Shown: piece after piece, positions 9,558 through 19,591 of the stretch | Layout: every line of letters begins with the position of its first letter | How positions within the stretch are numbered: position 1 is the stretch's first letter | From: an uncultured Roseobacter sp. | GTDB lineage: Bacteria > Pseudomonadota > Alphaproteobacteria > Rhodobacterales > Rhodobacteraceae | Assembly: GCF_947488185.1 (NCBI RefSeq) | Contig: NZ_CANKYM010000003.1 | Span: 756,873 to 820,872 of the forward strand | Direction: 5' to 3' | Length of the DNA: 64,000 bases | The notes under the pieces: model-generated | Databases searched by the model: none | Told to the model about the DNA's origin: nothing | The model's input: the letters and a program-made list of their open reading frames with translations, nothing else | Translations under genes and position numbers: made by a program

Positions 9558-12500
9558 ATGAGCACTCAGAAAGTATCGCTAAATGACCGTTACGACCTGA
9601 CAAAGAGCCCGGTGCTGCTGAATGGCACGCAGGCTCTTGTGCGCCTGATGATGATGCAGAAAGCGCTGGATCGCGCCGCGGGGCTGAACACCGCTGGGCT
9701 GGTCACGGGATACCGTGGCTCACCACTGGGCGCGGTGGACATACAGATGCAGCGGGCGCTGAAACCCCTGTCCGAACATGACATTACCTTTCAGACGGGC
9801 CTGAACGAAGACCTGGCGGCCACGGCGCTCTGGGGCAGCCAGCAGGCGGAACTGCGCGGCGAAGGCAAGTTCGATGGTGTCTTTGGCCTGTGGTACGGCA
9901 AGGGCCCGGGGGTGGACCGCACCGGCGATGTGATGCGCCACGCCAATATGGCGGGCAGCTCTGCGCACGGCGGCGTGCTGATGGCCATGGGCGATGATCA
10001 CACCGGCGAAAGCTCCACGGTGTTGCACCAGTCCGAATGGGCCATGGTGGACGCCTATATGCCGGTCGTGAGCCCCGCAGGGGTGCAGGAAATCCTCGAC
10101 TACGGGCTTTACGGCTTTGCGCTCAGCCGGTTTTCCGGCCTGTGGGTCGGGTTGAAGACGATGAAGGACACCATCGAAGTGACATCCGTCGTCGACGCGG
10201 ATTCCGGACGCGCGTCTTTTGTTCTGCCGACCTTTGAGATGCCGGACGGCGGGCTGAACATCCGGCTCATCGACACGCCGCACGCGCAGGAAGCGCGCAT
10301 GATCGACTACAAGCGCTTTGCCGCGGAAGCCTTCAGCCACGCCAACAAGATGGACAAGCGTGTGTGGGGCAAACCGGGTGCCAAGATCGGTTTTGTCGCC
10401 GCGGGCAAGAACTGGCTCGATCTGGAACATGCGCTGACGCTCTTGAACATCGACGGTGCGGAGGCGGAGCGGCTGGGCATCACCACCTACAAGATTGGCC
10501 AGACCTTCCCGCTTGATATGAAAGGCTTCCACGACTGGGCCGAAGACCTCGATCTGATTGTCGTTGTGGAGGAAAAGCGCAAGCTGATCGAAGTGCAGAT
10601 CAAGGAAGCGATTTTCGATGATCGCCGCGGCCGGCGGGTCTATGGCTGGCACAAGGGCGGCGGTGCAGGGTCGATGCACGGCGAAGAGCTGTTCCCGACA
10701 CGCGGCGCGCTCGATCCGATCATGATTGCCGAGAAGTTGGGCGGCATTTTGATCGAAGAAGGGCGTGATAACGATAGGTTACTTGCAGGCCTCAAAGTTC
10801 TTGAAGACGCCCGCCGAAACGACAATGCCGAGGATATCGCGACCCGGTTGCCGTACTTTTGCTCCGGCTGCCCGCATAACTCCTCCACGAAACTGCCGGA
10901 GGGGTCACGTGCCTACGCAGGCATCGGATGTCATTATATGGTGCAGTGGATGGACCGTGAAACCACCGGTTTCACCCACATGGGCGGCGAAGGCGCGAAT
11001 TGGATTGGCGAGGCGCCGTTTTCTACGCGTGGCCATGTGTTCCAGAACCTCGGAGACGGCACCTACAACCATTCCGGTGTGCAGGCCATTCGTGCGGCGT
11101 TGAACGCGAAGACCAACATTACCTACAAGATCCTTTACAATGACGCCGTGGCCATGACCGGCGGACAGCACAATGAAGGGGATCTGGATGCGCCTCGGAT
11201 CGTCAAGGAGCTGCAGGCGATGGGTGTGCCGAACATCGCCGTGGTCTATGATGAGAAAGAAGATGTTGATCTCAAGGCGTTTTCCGATGTTGAAATCCAC
11301 GAGAGAGCACATTTGCAAACTGTACAGGAGAAGTTTGCAAAGCAGTCTGGTGTCTCGGCGATTGTCTACATCCAGACCTGTGCCGCTGAAAAGCGCCGGC
11401 GCCGCAAGCGGGGGCTGTTCCCCGATCCGGACAAACGCGTTTTCATCAACACGGACGTCTGTGAAGGCTGTGGCGATTGCGGAGTGCAGTCCAATTGCGT
11501 GTCCATCGTGCCAAAGGAAACGGAATTGGGGCGCAAACGCGCCATTGATCAATCCTCCTGCAACAAGGACTACAGCTGTGTGAAAGGCTTTTGCCCGTCC
11601 TTTGTGACGCTGGAGGGGGCCAAAGTCCGCAAAGACCCGACCACAAAGCTGGACTTGCCCGACCTGCCACAGCCTGATCTGCCCACGATCAACGGCACGT
11701 GGAACGTGGTGATCACAGGCGTCGGTGGCACGGGTGTCGTGACCATCGGCGCGGTGATGGCGCAGGCGGCGCATATTGATGGTAAGGGCGCTGGTATGAT
11801 GGAGATGGCCGGGCTGGCGCAAAAAGGTGGCGCCGTGCATATCCATTGCCGCCTTGCCGAAAAACCCGGGGATATCAACGCAATCCGAGTGGCAACCGGC
11901 GAGGCGGATGCGCTGATTGGCGGTGATCTTGTTGTCTCTGCCGGGGCAAAGACACTTGGTCTGACGCGCGCGGACCGTACCGGGGCCGTGGTCAACAGCC
12001 ATGAAATCATCACCGGCGACTTTACCCGCGACACGGAATTTCAATTGCCCAGCGAACGGTTGTCCCTGGCGCTCGAAGCGCGGCTGAAAGACCGGCTTGA
12101 TCTCTTTGACGCCTCAGACCTCGCCAAGGCAACCTTGGGCGATTCCATCTTTTCCAACATGATGATCTTCGGCGCGGCTTGGCAGCGAGGGCTGATCCCT
12201 CTATCGGCTGAGGCCATTACGCAAGCCATCACGCTCAACGGCGCTGCGGTGGAGCGGAACCTGCGCGCCTTTGACATTGGCCGGTGGGCGGTGCTGTTCC
12301 CGGAAGATGCGGCGGCGGTGTTGTCGCCCAAGGTCGTTCAGCTTCCGAAGACGCAGCAGGAGAAGATTGCTTTCCGGGCGGATCACCTCACCGCCTATCA
12401 AAGCGGTCGGCTCGCGCGGAAGTACCGCAAGTTCCTCGAGGGAATTTCAGACGAAAATCTGCGCGATGCCGCTTTGAAAGGGTATCATAAGCTGCTGACT

Positions 12501-12977
12501 TACAAGGATGAATACGAAGTGGCGCGCCTGCTCTTGTCGAGCCGGGAGAAGGCTACGGCAGAGTTTGACGGTGATTTCAAAATGACCTTCAACCTGGCCC
12601 CGCCGATGTTGTCCAAAAAGGGCCCTGACGGGCGGCCCATGAAACGCACCTTCGGTCCATGGCTGGAAAAACCGCTGCGCATCCTGGCCCGCTTCAAGCG
12701 GTTGCGCGGCACGCCCTTCGATCCATTTGGATACACGCGGGAACGCCGCATGGAGCGCGCGCTGATCAAGCAATATGAGCGTGACATGCGCGAGGTTCTG
12801 CCCCTGCTGAGCGATGCGACGAAGCCTGCCATGATTGCGCTTGCGGAACTGCCGCTTCAGATCAAGGGGTTTGGGCCAGTCAAGGAAGCGCATGAAGTAA
12901 AAGCGGCCAAGCGGCGCGAGGAATTGCTGGCAACGATACGCGCCGGGGGCACGGAAACGGCGCGCGCCGCGGAGTAG
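9558..12977 (+). CDS. Indolepyruvate ferredoxin oxidoreductase, single-chain form
   Basis: This 1139-aa protein oxidatively decarboxylates aryl pyruvates (indolepyruvate, phenylpyruvate) to aryl-acetyl-CoA, reducing ferredoxin and using thiamine diphosphate and iron-sulfur clusters. The pyruvate-oxidoreductase-like domain is N-terminal (GLVTGYRGSPLGAVD). A TPP-binding domain starts around residue 430 with FCSGCPHNSSTKLP and GEGANWIGEAPF. A cysteine-rich cluster region reads VCEGCGDCGVQSNC and KDYSCVKGFCPS, and the gamma-type domain begins ITGVGGTGVVTIGAVMAQAA. All parts that are separate IorA/IorB chains in archaea are fused here. GGAGG precedes the ATG at good distance. It probably serves aromatic amino-acid breakdown. 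Confidence 0.93.
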   Translation: MSTQKVSLNDRYDLTKSPVLLNGTQALVRLMMMQKALDRAAGLNTAGLVTGYRGSPLGAVDIQMQRALKPLSEHDITFQTGLNEDLAATALWGSQQAELRGEGKFDGVFGLWYGKGPGVDRTGDVMRHANMAGSSAHGGVLMAMGDDHTGESSTVLHQSEWAMVDAYMPVVSPAGVQEILDYGLYGFALSRFSGLWVGLKTMKDTIEVTSVVDADSGRASFVLPTFEMPDGGLNIRLIDTPHAQEARMIDYKRFAAEAFSHANKMDKRVWGKPGAKIGFVAAGKNWLDLEHALTLLNIDGAEAERLGITTYKIGQTFPLDMKGFHDWAEDLDLIVVVEEKRKLIEVQIKEAIFDDRRGRRVYGWHKGGGAGSMHGEELFPTRGALDPIMIAEKLGGILIEEGRDNDRLLAGLKVLEDARRNDNAEDIATRLPYFCSGCPHNSSTKLPEGSRAYAGIGCHYMVQWMDRETTGFTHMGGEGANWIGEAPFSTRGHVFQNLGDGTYNHSGVQAIRAALNAKTNITYKILYNDAVAMTGGQHNEGDLDAPRIVKELQAMGVPNIAVVYDEKEDVDLKAFSDVEIHERAHLQTVQEKFAKQSGVSAIVYIQTCAAEKRRRRKRGLFPDPDKRVFINTDVCEGCGDCGVQSNCVSIVPKETELGRKRAIDQSSCNKDYSCVKGFCPSFVTLEGAKVRKDPTTKLDLPDLPQPDLPTINGTWNVVITGVGGTGVVTIGAVMAQAAHIDGKGAGMMEMAGLAQKGGAVHIHCRLAEKPGDINAIRVATGEADALIGGDLVVSAGAKTLGLTRADRTGAVVNSHEIITGDFTRDTEFQLPSERLSLALEARLKDRLDLFDASDLAKATLGDSIFSNMMIFGAAWQRGLIPLSAEAITQAITLNGAAVERNLRAFDIGRWAVLFPEDAAAVLSPKVVQLPKTQQEKIAFRADHLTAYQSGRLARKYRKFLEGISDENLRDAALKGYHKLLTYKDEYEVARLLLSSREKATAEFDGDFKMTFNLAPPMLSKKGPDGRPMKRTFGPWLEKPLRILARFKRLRGTPFDPFGYTRERRMERALIKQYERDMREVLPLLSDATKPAMIALAELPLQIKGFGPVKEAHEVKAAKRREELLATIRAGGTETARAAE

Positions 12978-13062
12978 TGTCACATTGGTGTTATAATCAC
13001 TGGGCATAGAGCGTCACCAAAGCTAGGGTTTGGCCAGACCGACCATGCACGGAGCCAAAGGG

Positions 13063-13935
13063 ATGCGCCGCAACATCACGCGGGATATCAGCTATTCATA
13101 CTCCGCCGAAACCAAAGGTGGCCGTGCCCTGATCCGCGTAATGGAGAACAGCACCGGTCGTCTGCGTCTCATTAAGCGGGCCCGCGGGTATGAACGTGAG
13201 GTCGCGAGGGGCCGCGATTTCTTTGATGTTATGGTGGACCGCTATGGTCTCTCCCTCGATGTCGTGTCGGGGTCGCTGGATAACATTCCGCGCGGCGGAC
13301 CGCTGGTCCTGATCGCCAACCACCCCTATGGCATTCTCGACGGTCTGATGATGGGGCACATTCTGGCGCGGACGCGGGGCGATTTCCGCATTCTGGCCAA
13401 TTCAGTGTTCCGCAAGGCCGAGGATCTGAACCGTGTCATTCTGCCGATCAGTTTCGAGACGACCAAGGACGCGTTGGCGCTCAATATTGCCACCCGGAAA
13501 ACGGCGCTCGACTATCTGCGCGATGGGGGGGCGATTGGTATCTTTCCGGGCGGCACGGTCAGCACCGCCGCGCGCCCGTTTTCGCGCCCCATGGACCCGG
13601 GCTGGCGCAGCTTTACCGCGCGCATGATCGGCAAGTCCGGTGCCACGGTCCTGCCGGTTTACTTTGACGGGCACACCAGCCGCCTGTTTCAGATCGCCAG
13701 TCACATGCATTCCACGCTGCGCATGGGATTGCTGATCAAGGAGTTCCGAAAACGCGTGGACACGCCCGTCCGCATTGCCGTTGGGCAGCCCATTGGGCGT
13801 GATGTGCTCGACCCTTTGGCGAAAGACGGCAAAGCGATGATGGATTTCCTGCGCAAAGCAACGTATGAGCTTTCCACGGACCCGGATAAACGATTTGATC
13901 TGGGTTATGAATTCGAAGAGCGGCACCGGTCCTGA
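13063..13935 (+). CDS. Lysophospholipid acyltransferase (PlsC-like)
   Basis: This 290-aa protein carries the acyltransferase motif NHPYGILDG (the NHxxxxD catalytic box) near residue 90 and [15 protein letters not shown] as the FPEG-like block, with [12 protein letters not shown] as a later block. It therefore belongs to the glycerolipid acyltransferase family and probably acylates a lysophospholipid or related lipid at the inner membrane. I start at ATG 13063, with GGAG nearby; in-frame starts at 13030 (TTG) and 13045 (ATG) are possible. It is not PlsC itself with certainty, because roseobacters carry several such enzymes, including ones for ornithine lipids. Confidence 0.85.
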   Translation: MRRNITRDISYSYSAETKGGRALIRVMENSTGRLRLIKRARGYEREVARGRDFFDVMVDRYGLSLDVVSGSLDNIPRGGPLVLIANHPYGILDGLMMGHILARTRGDFRILANSVFRKAEDLNRVILPISFETTKDALALNIATRKTALDYLRDGGAIGIFPGGTVSTAARPFSRPMDPGWRSFTARMIGKSGATVLPVYFDGHTSRLFQIASHMHSTLRMGLLIKEFRKRVDTPVRIAVGQPIGRDVLDPLAKDGKAMMDFLRKATYELSTDPDKRFDLGYEFEERHRS

Positions 13936-13961
13936 GCGGGTGCCACAAAGGCACCGGACGC

Positions 13962-14771
13962 ATGGCAGTTGGCATTTTTGATAGCGGATTGGGCGGGTTA
14001 ACCGTTTTGGAGGCAGCGCAGAAGCGTCTGCCTGAGGTGCCCTTTGTCTATCTGGCGGACAGTGCCCATGCGCCCTACGGAGTGCGCACGGCGGATGATA
14101 TCTATGAGCTGACCTGTACGGCAGTCTCGCGGCTTTTCGAGGCGGGGTGTGATCTGGTGATTCTCGCCTGTAACACCGCGTCGGCGGCAGCATTGCGTCG
14201 GATGCAGGAATCCTGGGTGCCCGAGGACAAGCGGGTGCTGGGCGTTTTCGTGCCGCTGATCGAGGCGATGACTGAACGGCAGTGGGGGGACAATTCCCCG
14301 CCACGCGAAGTGGACGTCAAACATGTCGCCTTGTTCGCCACGCCTGCCACCGTTGCCAGCCGCGCGTTTCAGCGGGAACTGGCGTTTCGGGCCATCGGCG
14401 TGGATGTGGAGGCGCAGGCCTGCGGTGGCGTTGTCGATGCCATAGAGGATGGCGATATGATCCTGGCGGAGGCGCTGGTGCGCAGCCACGTCGACGCGCT
14501 CAAACGCAAGATGCCCGATCCGGATGCGGCCATTCTGGGTTGTACGCATTACCCGTTGCTGCAGGACATCTTTCAGGATGCCCTTGGCGAGAACGTGCGG
14601 GTATTCAGTCAGGCGACATTGGTTGCAGAGAGCCTGGCGGATTATCTGACCCGTCATGCCGATATGGCGGGGGCGGGCGACAGCGATTTCCTGACCACCG
14701 GCGATCCGCGCCGTGTGAGCGACCGGGCGACACAGTTTTTGCGACGACAGATCACCTTTCAATCTGCCTGA
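13962..14771 (+). CDS. murI: Glutamate racemase
   Basis: The enzyme makes D-glutamate for peptidoglycan. All signature parts are present: [10 protein letters not shown] at the N-terminus, [11 protein letters not shown], the first catalytic cysteine in [12 protein letters not shown] and the second in [10 protein letters not shown]. At 269 aa it has normal length. It lies 26 bp after the acyltransferase and 30 bp before argC, so these genes may be cotranscribed. The identification is firm. Confidence 0.95.
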   Translation: MAVGIFDSGLGGLTVLEAAQKRLPEVPFVYLADSAHAPYGVRTADDIYELTCTAVSRLFEAGCDLVILACNTASAAALRRMQESWVPEDKRVLGVFVPLIEAMTERQWGDNSPPREVDVKHVALFATPATVASRAFQRELAFRAIGVDVEAQACGGVVDAIEDGDMILAEALVRSHVDALKRKMPDPDAAILGCTHYPLLQDIFQDALGENVRVFSQATLVAESLADYLTRHADMAGAGDSDFLTTGDPRRVSDRATQFLRRQITFQSA

Positions 14772-14801
14772 GCATTTCAACTCTATCGAGACGGACCTTC
14801 C

Positions 14802-15830
14802 ATGACCTATTCCATCGCCATCCTTGGCGCCTCTGGCTACACGGGCGCAGAACTCATTCGGCTGATCGCCGAGCATCCTCATCTGAACATCACCGCGCTT
14901 GGCGCACATTCCAAAGCCGGGCAGTCCATGGCGCAGGTGTTCCCGCATCTACGCCATCTGGACCTGCCCACGCTTTTGCCAATAGGTGACATCGACTTTG
15001 CAAACATCGATCTGTGCTTTTGCGCCCTGCCGCATAAGACCAGCCAGGAGGTGATTGCCAAATTGCCCGCCGACCTGAAGATCGTCGATCTGAGCGCGGA
15101 TTTCCGTCTGCGGGACCCGGAGGCCTACCGGCAGTGGTACGGCAATGAACACGCCGCGGTGGAGCATCAAAAGGAAGCGGTCTACGGGTTGACCGAGTTC
15201 TACCGCAACGAAATAAGATCGGCGAGGCTGGTTGCTGGCACCGGGTGCAATGCGGCGACCGGGCAGTTTGTGCTGCGTCCCCTGATCCAGACCGGGTTGA
15301 TCGACCTCGACGAGATCATCCTCGATCTCAAATGCGCCGTGTCCGGGGCAGGGCGGAGCCTGAAGGAAAACCTGCTACATGCCGAATTGTCCGAAGGCTA
15401 CCACGGGTATGCCGTGGGTGGGACGCATCGGCACTTGGGTGAATTCGATCAGGAATTCAGCGCCCTGGCGGGCAGGCCGGTCAAGATACAGTTCACGCCC
15501 CATCTGATCCCGGCCAATCGCGGCATTCTGGCGACCGCCTATGTCAAGGGGGCGGCAGATGCGGTTCATCAGGCGCTGGTGGATGCTTATGAGAACGAGC
15601 CCTTCATCGAGGTGCTGCCGTTCGGAGAAACCCCCAGCACGCACCATGTCCGTGGCTCCAATTTCTGTCATATCGGCGTTGCGGCGGACCGCATTGACGG
15701 CAGGGCGATCATCATTGGCGCGCTTGATAACCTGACAAAAGGTAGCAGCGGGCAGGCGTTGCAAAATGCCAACCTGATGTTAGATATTGAAGAGACCGCA
15801 GGGCTGATGATGGCCCCGCTTTTCCCGTGA
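14802..15830 (+). CDS. argC: N-acetyl-gamma-glutamyl-phosphate reductase
   Basis: This NADP-dependent reductase of arginine synthesis is 342 aa long. The Rossmann start reads [16 protein letters not shown]. The catalytic cysteine lies in [13 protein letters not shown], a variant of the common PGCYPT motif. A later [14 protein letters not shown] segment carries the conserved histidines, and [20 protein letters not shown] is the typical C-terminal block. It is followed after 6 bp by ccmE, so the arginine and cytochrome c maturation genes are probably on one transcript. Confidence 0.95.
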   Translation: MTYSIAILGASGYTGAELIRLIAEHPHLNITALGAHSKAGQSMAQVFPHLRHLDLPTLLPIGDIDFANIDLCFCALPHKTSQEVIAKLPADLKIVDLSADFRLRDPEAYRQWYGNEHAAVEHQKEAVYGLTEFYRNEIRSARLVAGTGCNAATGQFVLRPLIQTGLIDLDEIILDLKCAVSGAGRSLKENLLHAELSEGYHGYAVGGTHRHLGEFDQEFSALAGRPVKIQFTPHLIPANRGILATAYVKGAADAVHQALVDAYENEPFIEVLPFGETPSTHHVRGSNFCHIGVAADRIDGRAIIIGALDNLTKGSSGQALQNANLMLDIEETAGLMMAPLFP

Positions 15831-15836
15831 GGATGG

Positions 15837-16280
15837 ATGAAAAGTCTCAAGAAACAGCGTCGTATTCAGGTCATCGCCGTGGCGGTGGTGGCCTTGACGC
15901 TCTCGACGGCGCTGATCGGTTATGCGATGCGCGATGGCATCAACTTCTTCCGCGCGCCCAGCCAGATCGTGGCCGAACCGCCGGGACCATCTGAGGTCTT
16001 CCGCATCGGCGGGCTGGTCGAGGAAGGCTCCATCGTGCGCGGACAGGGCGAGACGATCCGCTTTAGCGTGACCGATGGTGGTGCCGTTGTCCCGGTGACC
16101 TACACCGGCGTTTTGCCTGATCTTTTCGAGGAAAATCAGGGGATGGTCGGCACCGGGCGCTACATTGACGGCGTCTTCGAAGCCCATGAAATCCTTGCAA
16201 AACATGACGAAACCTACATGCCTGCAGAGGTCGTGGATGCGCTCAAGGAGCAAGGGGTCTATCAGGACCCGAACGGTTAG
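15837..16280 (+). CDS. ccmE: Cytochrome c maturation heme chaperone
   Basis: CcmE carries heme across the periplasm during cytochrome c biogenesis. The 147-aa protein has an N-terminal basic stretch and one membrane anchor (IAVAVVALTLSTALIGYAM), then an OB-fold domain. The heme-attaching histidine lies in LAKHDETYMPAEV near the C-terminus. It is separated from ccmF and ccmH by an endolysin/holin pair. ATG 15833 in another frame overlaps; the start at 15837 follows GAGG. Confidence 0.95.
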   Translation: MKSLKKQRRIQVIAVAVVALTLSTALIGYAMRDGINFFRAPSQIVAEPPGPSEVFRIGGLVEEGSIVRGQGETIRFSVTDGGAVVPVTYTGVLPDLFEENQGMVGTGRYIDGVFEAHEILAKHDETYMPAEVVDALKEQGVYQDPNG

Positions 16281-16292
16281 CACCGTACGGTG
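16281..16292. promoter_or_regulatory. Perfect 12-bp palindrome upstream of the endolysin gene
   Basis: CACCGTACGGTG directly follows the ccmE stop and lies 82 bp before the endolysin start, in the only non-coding gap ahead of the lysis pair. A half-site-like CACCGTTAG recurs at 16302-16310. It could be an operator for the endolysin-holin pair or a transcript-ending palindrome. No T-run follows. The role is inferred only from position. Confidence 0.3.
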
Positions 16293-16373
16293 GTTAAGAA
16301 CGCACCGTTAGCCCATGTTTACCATTAATTGACTTTATCCGCCGCGACGTGATGCGAGCGGAGGGCAGTCAAT

Positions 16374-16985
16374 ATGCAAACGGTCAGAGAGATCGCGACG
16401 GAAATCGTTGCACGCGAGGGGGGGTTCGTGAACGACCCCGACGACCCGGGCGGGGCCACCAACTACGGCGTGACGATCCATACCATGCGGGCCCTGGGCA
16501 TCGATCTGGACCGGGATGGGGCGGTGACGATCTCCGACGTGCGCGCGCTGACCCGGGAGCATGCGATTGAGATCTTTGAAAAACACTATTTCGAGAAACC
16601 GCTGATCGCTTTGCTGCCGCCGGTGCTGCAAGCCTCGGTCTTTGACATGTATGTTAACGCGGGCGCCAATGCGGTGAAAATCCTGCAGCGGCTGTTGCGG
16701 GATATGGGGCACAAGATTGCCGTGGATGGCATTCTGGGGCCAAAGAGCATTGCGGCGGCACAGGCGGCCTATCTCGACGCGCCAAACCATCTGGCCGACG
16801 CCTACGGGATTGCCCGGCGGAACTATTATTTCCGCATCGCGGACAGACGTGTTGCTAGCCGAAAATATGCCCGCACACGTGCCGGCGGCAAAGGCGGTTG
16901 GATCAAGCGGGCCGAGGAGTTCATCTCCCGGCAATATCACATGACAGAGCAGCAATTTAAGCAAAGGGTGGCAGGATGGGTCTGA
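16374..16985 (+). CDS. Endolysin, glycoside hydrolase 108 family (gene transfer agent type)
   Basis: This 203-aa protein is a phage-type muramidase. The catalytic glutamate lies in the family-108 signature EGGFVNDPDDPGGATNYGVT near residue 17. A predicted peptidoglycan-binding module follows around residues 95-150 (VDGILGPKSIAAAQAAY). No signal peptide is visible, so export would depend on a holin, which is encoded immediately downstream with a 10-bp overlap. In Rhodobacter capsulatus an endolysin/holin pair outside the main cluster releases gene transfer agent particles, and this pair matches those families. There are no phage structural genes nearby, so a resident prophage is unlikely. Confidence 0.88.
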   Translation: MQTVREIATEIVAREGGFVNDPDDPGGATNYGVTIHTMRALGIDLDRDGAVTISDVRALTREHAIEIFEKHYFEKPLIALLPPVLQASVFDMYVNAGANAVKILQRLLRDMGHKIAVDGILGPKSIAAAQAAYLDAPNHLADAYGIARRNYYFRIADRRVASRKYARTRAGGKGGWIKRAEEFISRQYHMTEQQFKQRVAGWV

Positions 16986-17566
16986 TCTCGGGATTTCTCA
17001 ACATCATTTTTGGAAATGATCGCAACGTGATACTGGAAACTGCGGAGGTGTTTCGGGAGAACACCGAAGAGGGGGCGGAGCGGTCGCAGGAGCTGCGCCT
17101 TGAGGCGATGAAACAGTTCGCCCGCGAATTCGAAGCCTCCAAACAGGGCTGGTTCGATCAGGTGATGGATGGCGTCAACCGGATACCACGTCCGGCGCTG
17201 GCCTTGGGGACGCTGGGGCTTTTCCTTGCGGCAATGATTGACCCGATCTGGTTTTCCGCGCGCATGCAGGGCATCGCACTGGTGCCGGAACCTTTGTGGT
17301 GGCTGTTGGGGGTGGTGGTGTCCTTCTACTTCGGCGCGCGGCATCAGGTCAAAAGCCAGCAATTCCAGCGATCCATTGCGCAAACCATGTCGCTGGCGCC
17401 GAAGGTGGCGGAAAATCTCTCCACGCTCCGCGCGTTGCGGCCCACGTCGCCGGGTCTTGCCGATACCGGTCACGATGCGCGCCTGGCGAGCCTGTCGGTG
17501 CTGCCGGATGATAACTCCGCCCTTGTCGACTGGCGTGCCCGGAAAGGTCCAGCCGCGACAAAGTGA
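16976..17566 (+). CDS. Holin of the gene-transfer-agent 3TM family
   Basis: This 196-aa protein overlaps the endolysin gene by 10 bp. The N-terminal 60 residues form a charged helix. Two or three membrane segments follow, roughly residues 68-85 (LALGTLGLFLAAMIDPIW) and 103-122 (PLWWLLGVVVSFYFGA), with a polar tail. The stretch LVPEPLWWLLGVVVSFYFGA is typical of the GTA_holin_3TM family. It would open the inner membrane so that the muramidase reaches the cell wall. The gap to ccmF is 60 bp. Confidence 0.85.
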   Translation: MGLISGFLNIIFGNDRNVILETAEVFRENTEEGAERSQELRLEAMKQFAREFEASKQGWFDQVMDGVNRIPRPALALGTLGLFLAAMIDPIWFSARMQGIALVPEPLWWLLGVVVSFYFGARHQVKSQQFQRSIAQTMSLAPKVAENLSTLRALRPTSPGLADTGHDARLASLSVLPDDNSALVDWRARKGPAATK

Positions 17567-17626
17567 TCGCCTCGGCTGGCGCGATTGTCATTGGAAGCCT
17601 CTGCGTGGCCCCGTATACTCAGGGCC

Positions 17627-19591
17627 ATGATCACAGAGTTTGGACATTTCGCGCTGATCCTGGCCTTCCTGGTGGCCATTGTTCAGATGGTGGTACCTCT
17701 GGTCGGCGCGCACAAGCGCTGGCCCGCGTGGATGGCGGTGGCGGAGCCCGCTGCCTCCGCGCAGTTTCTGCTGACGGCCTTTTCCTTCGCCGCGCTGATG
17801 TATGCTTTCATCACCTCTGACTTCAGCCTGCGTCTGGTCACGCTGAACAGCCACTCGGCCAAGCCGATGATCTATAAGATCAGCGGCACATGGGGAAATC
17901 ACGAGGGCTCCATGCTGCTCTGGGTTCTGATCGTGACGCTCTTCGGCGCGATGGCCGCATGGTTCGGAGGCAATCTGCCACCGACCCTGCGGGCGCGGGT
18001 GCTGGCGGTGCAATCCGCCATCGGGGTGGCGTTTTTCGCCTTTATCCTCTTCACGTCGAACCCGTTCTTGCGGCTGGCGGTGCCGCCCTTCGACGGGCAG
18101 GACCTGAACCCGCTGCTGCAGGATCCGGGCCTCGCCTTCCATCCGCCCTTTCTCTATCTCGGTTACGTCGGCTTGAGCATGGCGTTCAGCTTTGCCGTCG
18201 GCGCCCTGATCGAAGGTCGGGTTGATGCGGCCTGGGGCCGCTGGGTCCGGCCCTGGACGCTGGCGGCCTGGATTTTCCTGACCATTGGCATCGCTCTGGG
18301 CTCCTGGTGGGCGTATTACGAGCTCGGCTGGGGCGGTTTCTGGTTCTGGGACCCGGTGGAGAACGCCTCCTTCATGCCCTGGCTGCTGGCTGCGGCCCTG
18401 CTGCATTCCGCCATCGTGGTGGAAAAGCGTGAGGCACTGAAAAGCTGGACGATCCTGCTGGCCATTCTCGCCTTTGGCTTCTCGCTCATCGGCACCTTCA
18501 TCGTGCGGTCGGGCCTGCTGACCTCCGTGCACGCCTTTGCCAATGATCCCGAACGCGGTGTCTTCATCCTGATGATCATGGGGTTCTTTATGGGCGGCGC
18601 ACTCATTCTCTTTGCGCTGCGGGCCAGCACGATGGAAGCCAAAGGCGTCTTTGGCCTCGTGAGCCGCGAAAGCGCATTGCTCGCCAATAACCTGCTGCTC
18701 GCCGTGGCCTGTTTCGTGGTCTTCGTGGGCACGATGTGGCCGCTGGTGGCGGAGATGTTCTTTGACCGCAAGCTGAGCGTCGGCCCGCCCTTCTTCAACA
18801 TGGCGTTTTCGCCATTCATGCTTGTGTTGGGGCTGATCCTGCCCATCGGTTCGGCCATGCCGTGGAAACGCGCGCGGATCATGCGGGCCATGCGCCCCCT
18901 GCGCTATGTCTTTGTACTGGCGCTGGCGATTGGCGGGTTGGCCTATGCGATGCAATCGGGGCGGACCCTGCTGGGGCCCATCGGCATGTTCCTTGCGGCC
19001 TGGGTTGTCATGGGCACCATCGTCGATCTGGCACAACGCACCGGGCGTGGGTCCGGGCGCCTGGGCCGCTTGATGCGCTTGCCCCGCGCCGATTGGGGCA
19101 AGATGGTTGCCCATGCCGGTCTTGGCATCACGATGATGGGTGTGTCGGGCCTGATGGCGTGGCAGCAGGAGGACATCCGCGTCGCGCAATTCGGCGAACC
19201 TTACAGCATCGGGCGCTACACGATCACGCTGGATGATGTGGTGAACAGCGAGGGGCCGAATTACCTCGCCACCACGGGGTTCATCACGCTGGCGCAGGAC
19301 GGGCGCGAGATTGCACAGCTGCGGCCGGAAAAACGCATCTACCCAGTGGCCCAGATGCCCACCACCGAGGCGGCGATTGACTATGACCTGGCGCGCGACG
19401 TCTACGTGGTGATCGGCGACCGTCAGAACGACGGTGGATGGGCGGTGCGGACCTACATCAAGCCGATGACCAACTGGATCTGGATCGGCTCCGGCCTGAT
19501 GGCCCTGGGCGGATTGCTGAGCCTTTCGGATCGTCGGTTCCGCGTTGCTGCCGGTGCGCGCAAGGGCGCTGTTCCGGTGCCTGCGGAATGA
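17627..19591 (+). CDS. ccmF: Cytochrome c-type biogenesis heme lyase subunit
   Basis: CcmF is the large polytopic membrane subunit that, with CcmH and others, attaches heme to apocytochrome c. The 654-aa protein has many membrane helices, the tryptophan-rich heme-handling motif GWGGFWFWDPVENAS and conserved periplasmic histidines (GTWGNHEGSM; DPGLAFHPPFLY). I start at ATG 17627 (MITEFGHF), which matches the family start; an in-frame start at 17585 adds an unlikely 14 residues. Its stop overlaps the ccmH start (ATGA). Confidence 0.96.
   Translation: MITEFGHFALILAFLVAIVQMVVPLVGAHKRWPAWMAVAEPAASAQFLLTAFSFAALMYAFITSDFSLRLVTLNSHSAKPMIYKISGTWGNHEGSMLLWVLIVTLFGAMAAWFGGNLPPTLRARVLAVQSAIGVAFFAFILFTSNPFLRLAVPPFDGQDLNPLLQDPGLAFHPPFLYLGYVGLSMAFSFAVGALIEGRVDAAWGRWVRPWTLAAWIFLTIGIALGSWWAYYELGWGGFWFWDPVENASFMPWLLAAALLHSAIVVEKREALKSWTILLAILAFGFSLIGTFIVRSGLLTSVHAFANDPERGVFILMIMGFFMGGALILFALRASTMEAKGVFGLVSRESALLANNLLLAVACFVVFVGTMWPLVAEMFFDRKLSVGPPFFNMAFSPFMLVLGLILPIGSAMPWKRARIMRAMRPLRYVFVLALAIGGLAYAMQSGRTLLGPIGMFLAAWVVMGTIVDLAQRTGRGSGRLGRLMRLPRADWGKMVAHAGLGITMMGVSGLMAWQQEDIRVAQFGEPYSIGRYTITLDDVVNSEGPNYLATTGFITLAQDGREIAQLRPEKRIYPVAQMPTTEAAIDYDLARDVYVVIGDRQNDGGWAVRTYIKPMTNWIWIGSGLMALGGLLSLSDRRFRVAAGARKGAVPVPAE

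Noticed and set aside
9720..10679. 319-aa minus-strand ORF inside the indolepyruvate oxidoreductase gene
   Set aside because: Shadow frame rich in His/Arg/Val with no recognisable domain.
16374..17566. Resident prophage
   Set aside because: Only endolysin and holin are present; no integrase, repressor, capsid or tail genes lie in the neighbourhood.
17588..19189. 533-aa minus-strand ORF over ccmF
   Set aside because: It is antisense to a clear ccmF with repetitive His/Gln/Arg composition, typical of a shadow frame in GC-rich DNA.
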